Part shown: piece after piece, positions 6,114 to 6,558 of the stretch
How the letters are laid out: each line of letters begins with the position of its first letter
Numbering within the stretch: position 1 is the first letter of the stretch
From: Pseudomonadota bacterium
Lineage (GTDB): Bacteria > Pseudomonadota > Gammaproteobacteria > Burkholderiales > Burkholderiaceae_D
Direction: 5' to 3'
Assembly: GCA_023435945.1 (NCBI GenBank)
Contig: JAEZLB010000178.1
Location: forward strand, 1-6,558
DNA: 6,558 nt
Notes under the pieces: model-generated
What the model was told of the DNA's origin: nothing
Database searches by the model: none
The model's input: the letters and a program-made list of their open reading frames with translations, nothing else
Translations under genes and position numbers: made by a program

Positions 6114-6127
6114 GCGCATCGAGCAAG

Positions 6128-6172
6128 TCAGCGGATGCAGTTCTGAGAGGATGGGCAGGAAGCATCCGCTGA
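6128..6172. repeat. 11-bp inverted repeat after the DUF411 gene
   Basis: TCAGCGGATGC (6128-6138) and GCATCCGCTGA (6162-6172) are perfect complements with a 23-nt loop, starting 15 nt after the DUF411 stop. A smaller hairpin, CCTCA/TGAGG (6175-6190), follows at once. No T-run follows. This could be a 3' stabilising structure or part of a termination region. Confidence 0.5.
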
Positions 6173-6220
6173 TTCCTCATAGTGGTGAGGTACGCTGCGG
6201 TTGGGGAAAAGGCCGTGCGT

Positions 6221-6265
6221 GGAGGAGGCGCGGTGACATGCAGTGATGTCACTCGCCTCCTCTTT
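6221..6265. terminator. Probable terminator hairpin between convergent copper genes
   Basis: GAGGAGGCG (6222-6230) pairs perfectly with CGCCTCCTC (6254-6262), and inside it GTGACAT (6233-6239) pairs perfectly with ATGTCAC (6246-6252) around a 6-nt loop: 16 pairs in all with one small internal loop. On the plus strand a short TTT follows; on the minus strand there is no T-run. Its place between two convergent genes supports a terminator, perhaps acting in both directions, but the weak T-tract leaves doubt. Confidence 0.55.
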
Positions 6266-6280
6266 CAGCAGGAGATGCGT

Positions 6281-6299
6281 AGGCAGTAAAAAGCTGCCT
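6281..6299 (-). repeat. Hairpin just downstream of the PCuAC gene
   Basis: AGGCAG (6281-6286) and CTGCCT (6294-6299) form a perfect 6-bp stem with a TAAAAAG loop, 11 nt after the PCuAC stop when read on the minus strand. The T-run of that strand sits in the loop rather than after the stem, so this is not a standard intrinsic terminator. Confidence 0.4.
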
Positions 6300-6309
6300 C
6301 GCCGAATGC

Positions 6310-6558
6310 TTAATGGCTATGGTGTGAATGATGATGTTCGCCGCCTTTGCCTGCCTTGCTGTCGACGGCAACCACGATTTCCACTTTTCCTGCTTTCTCG
6401 AATACCAGCGTCATCGGAAAAGTATCGCCCGCTTTCAGGCGCTGATTCAAGCCGATCAGCATGAGATGAAAGCCATCGCCGGGTTTCATCGTGATCGCTT
6501 CACCCGGCTTCAAGTCAATCGCGCCGATTTCTTTCATCTTCATCACATGGTTGTGATC
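6310..6558 (-). CDS. PCuAC-family periplasmic copper chaperone, C-terminal part (N-terminus beyond window)
   Basis: PCuAC proteins (PF04314) carry Cu(I) in the periplasm, often to the CuA or CuB centre of cytochrome oxidase together with Sco. The visible 82 codons run in frame to the right edge, reading DHNHVMKMKEIGAIDLKPG, then MKPGDGFHLMLIGLNQRLKAGD and FPMTLVFEKAGKVEIVVAV. The HxM copper-ligand motif is present as FHLM, and MKM lies in the preceding conserved strand. The mature domain ends in a tail with GGEHHHSHHSH; such His-rich tails occur in some homologues and may bind extra Cu(II) or other metals. The signal peptide and first copper ligands are outside the window, so this is the end of a gene of perhaps 150 to 170 codons. 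A GTG and an ATG near 6546 and 6543 are internal codons, not starts. The gene is convergent with the DUF411 copper protein gene. Confidence 0.92.
   Translation of the reverse strand, partial: DHNHVMKMKEIGAIDLKPGEAITMKPGDGFHLMLIGLNQRLKAGDTFPMTLVFEKAGKVEIVVAVDSKAGKGGEHHHSHHSH

Overview
The window reads as ordinary chromosomal DNA of a betaproteobacterium. Burkholderiales/Oxalobacteraceae or Nitrosomonadales seem most likely, judged from the protein families present (beta-class GST, DUF3108, a WGxxxYK-type GNAT, DUF411 and PCuAC copper proteins) and mid-50s GC. This placement is an inference from familiarity, not a search. Seven protein genes can be supported: five complete, and two cut by the window edges. 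I found no rRNA, complete tRNA, CRISPR array, insertion sequence or phage module.

Region 1 to about 3015 is all on the minus strand. In transcription order it holds an alpha/beta hydrolase of the 3-oxoadipate enol-lactonase type (3015-2191), a 315-nt non-coding gap, a secreted DUF3108 protein (1875-1117), queC for 7-deazaguanine/queuosine synthesis (1120-404, overlapping the previous gene by ATGA), and the first 122 residues of a glutathione S-transferase (368 to the left edge). DUF3108, queC and the GST look like one transcription unit.

Region 3016-3318 is a divergent, AT-rich intergenic segment with two hairpins. To its right, on the plus strand, lie a FemAB/CelD-like GNAT acyltransferase (3319-4407), a Rhizobium etli-type (Asparaginase_II) L-asparaginase (4488-5495), and a Tat-like exported DUF411/CopG-type copper protein (5652-6113). 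The GNAT gene has visibly lower GC than its neighbours (about 47% against about 57% in sampled lines), and its leader falls to about 35%. It may therefore have a separate origin.

Region 6114-6309 is a convergent intergenic segment packed with inverted repeats, including a long hairpin that probably serves as a terminator. It separates the DUF411 gene from a minus-strand PCuAC copper chaperone with a His-rich tail, which runs off the right edge. These two genes suggest that a copper-handling or cytochrome-oxidase copper-delivery locus begins here and continues to the right.

I do not see a clear undescribed system. The points most worth a second look are the translationally coupled DUF3108-queC pair, the low-GC orphan GNAT gene, a possible leaderless start for the asparaginase, and the copper gene pair with its hairpin-rich spacer.
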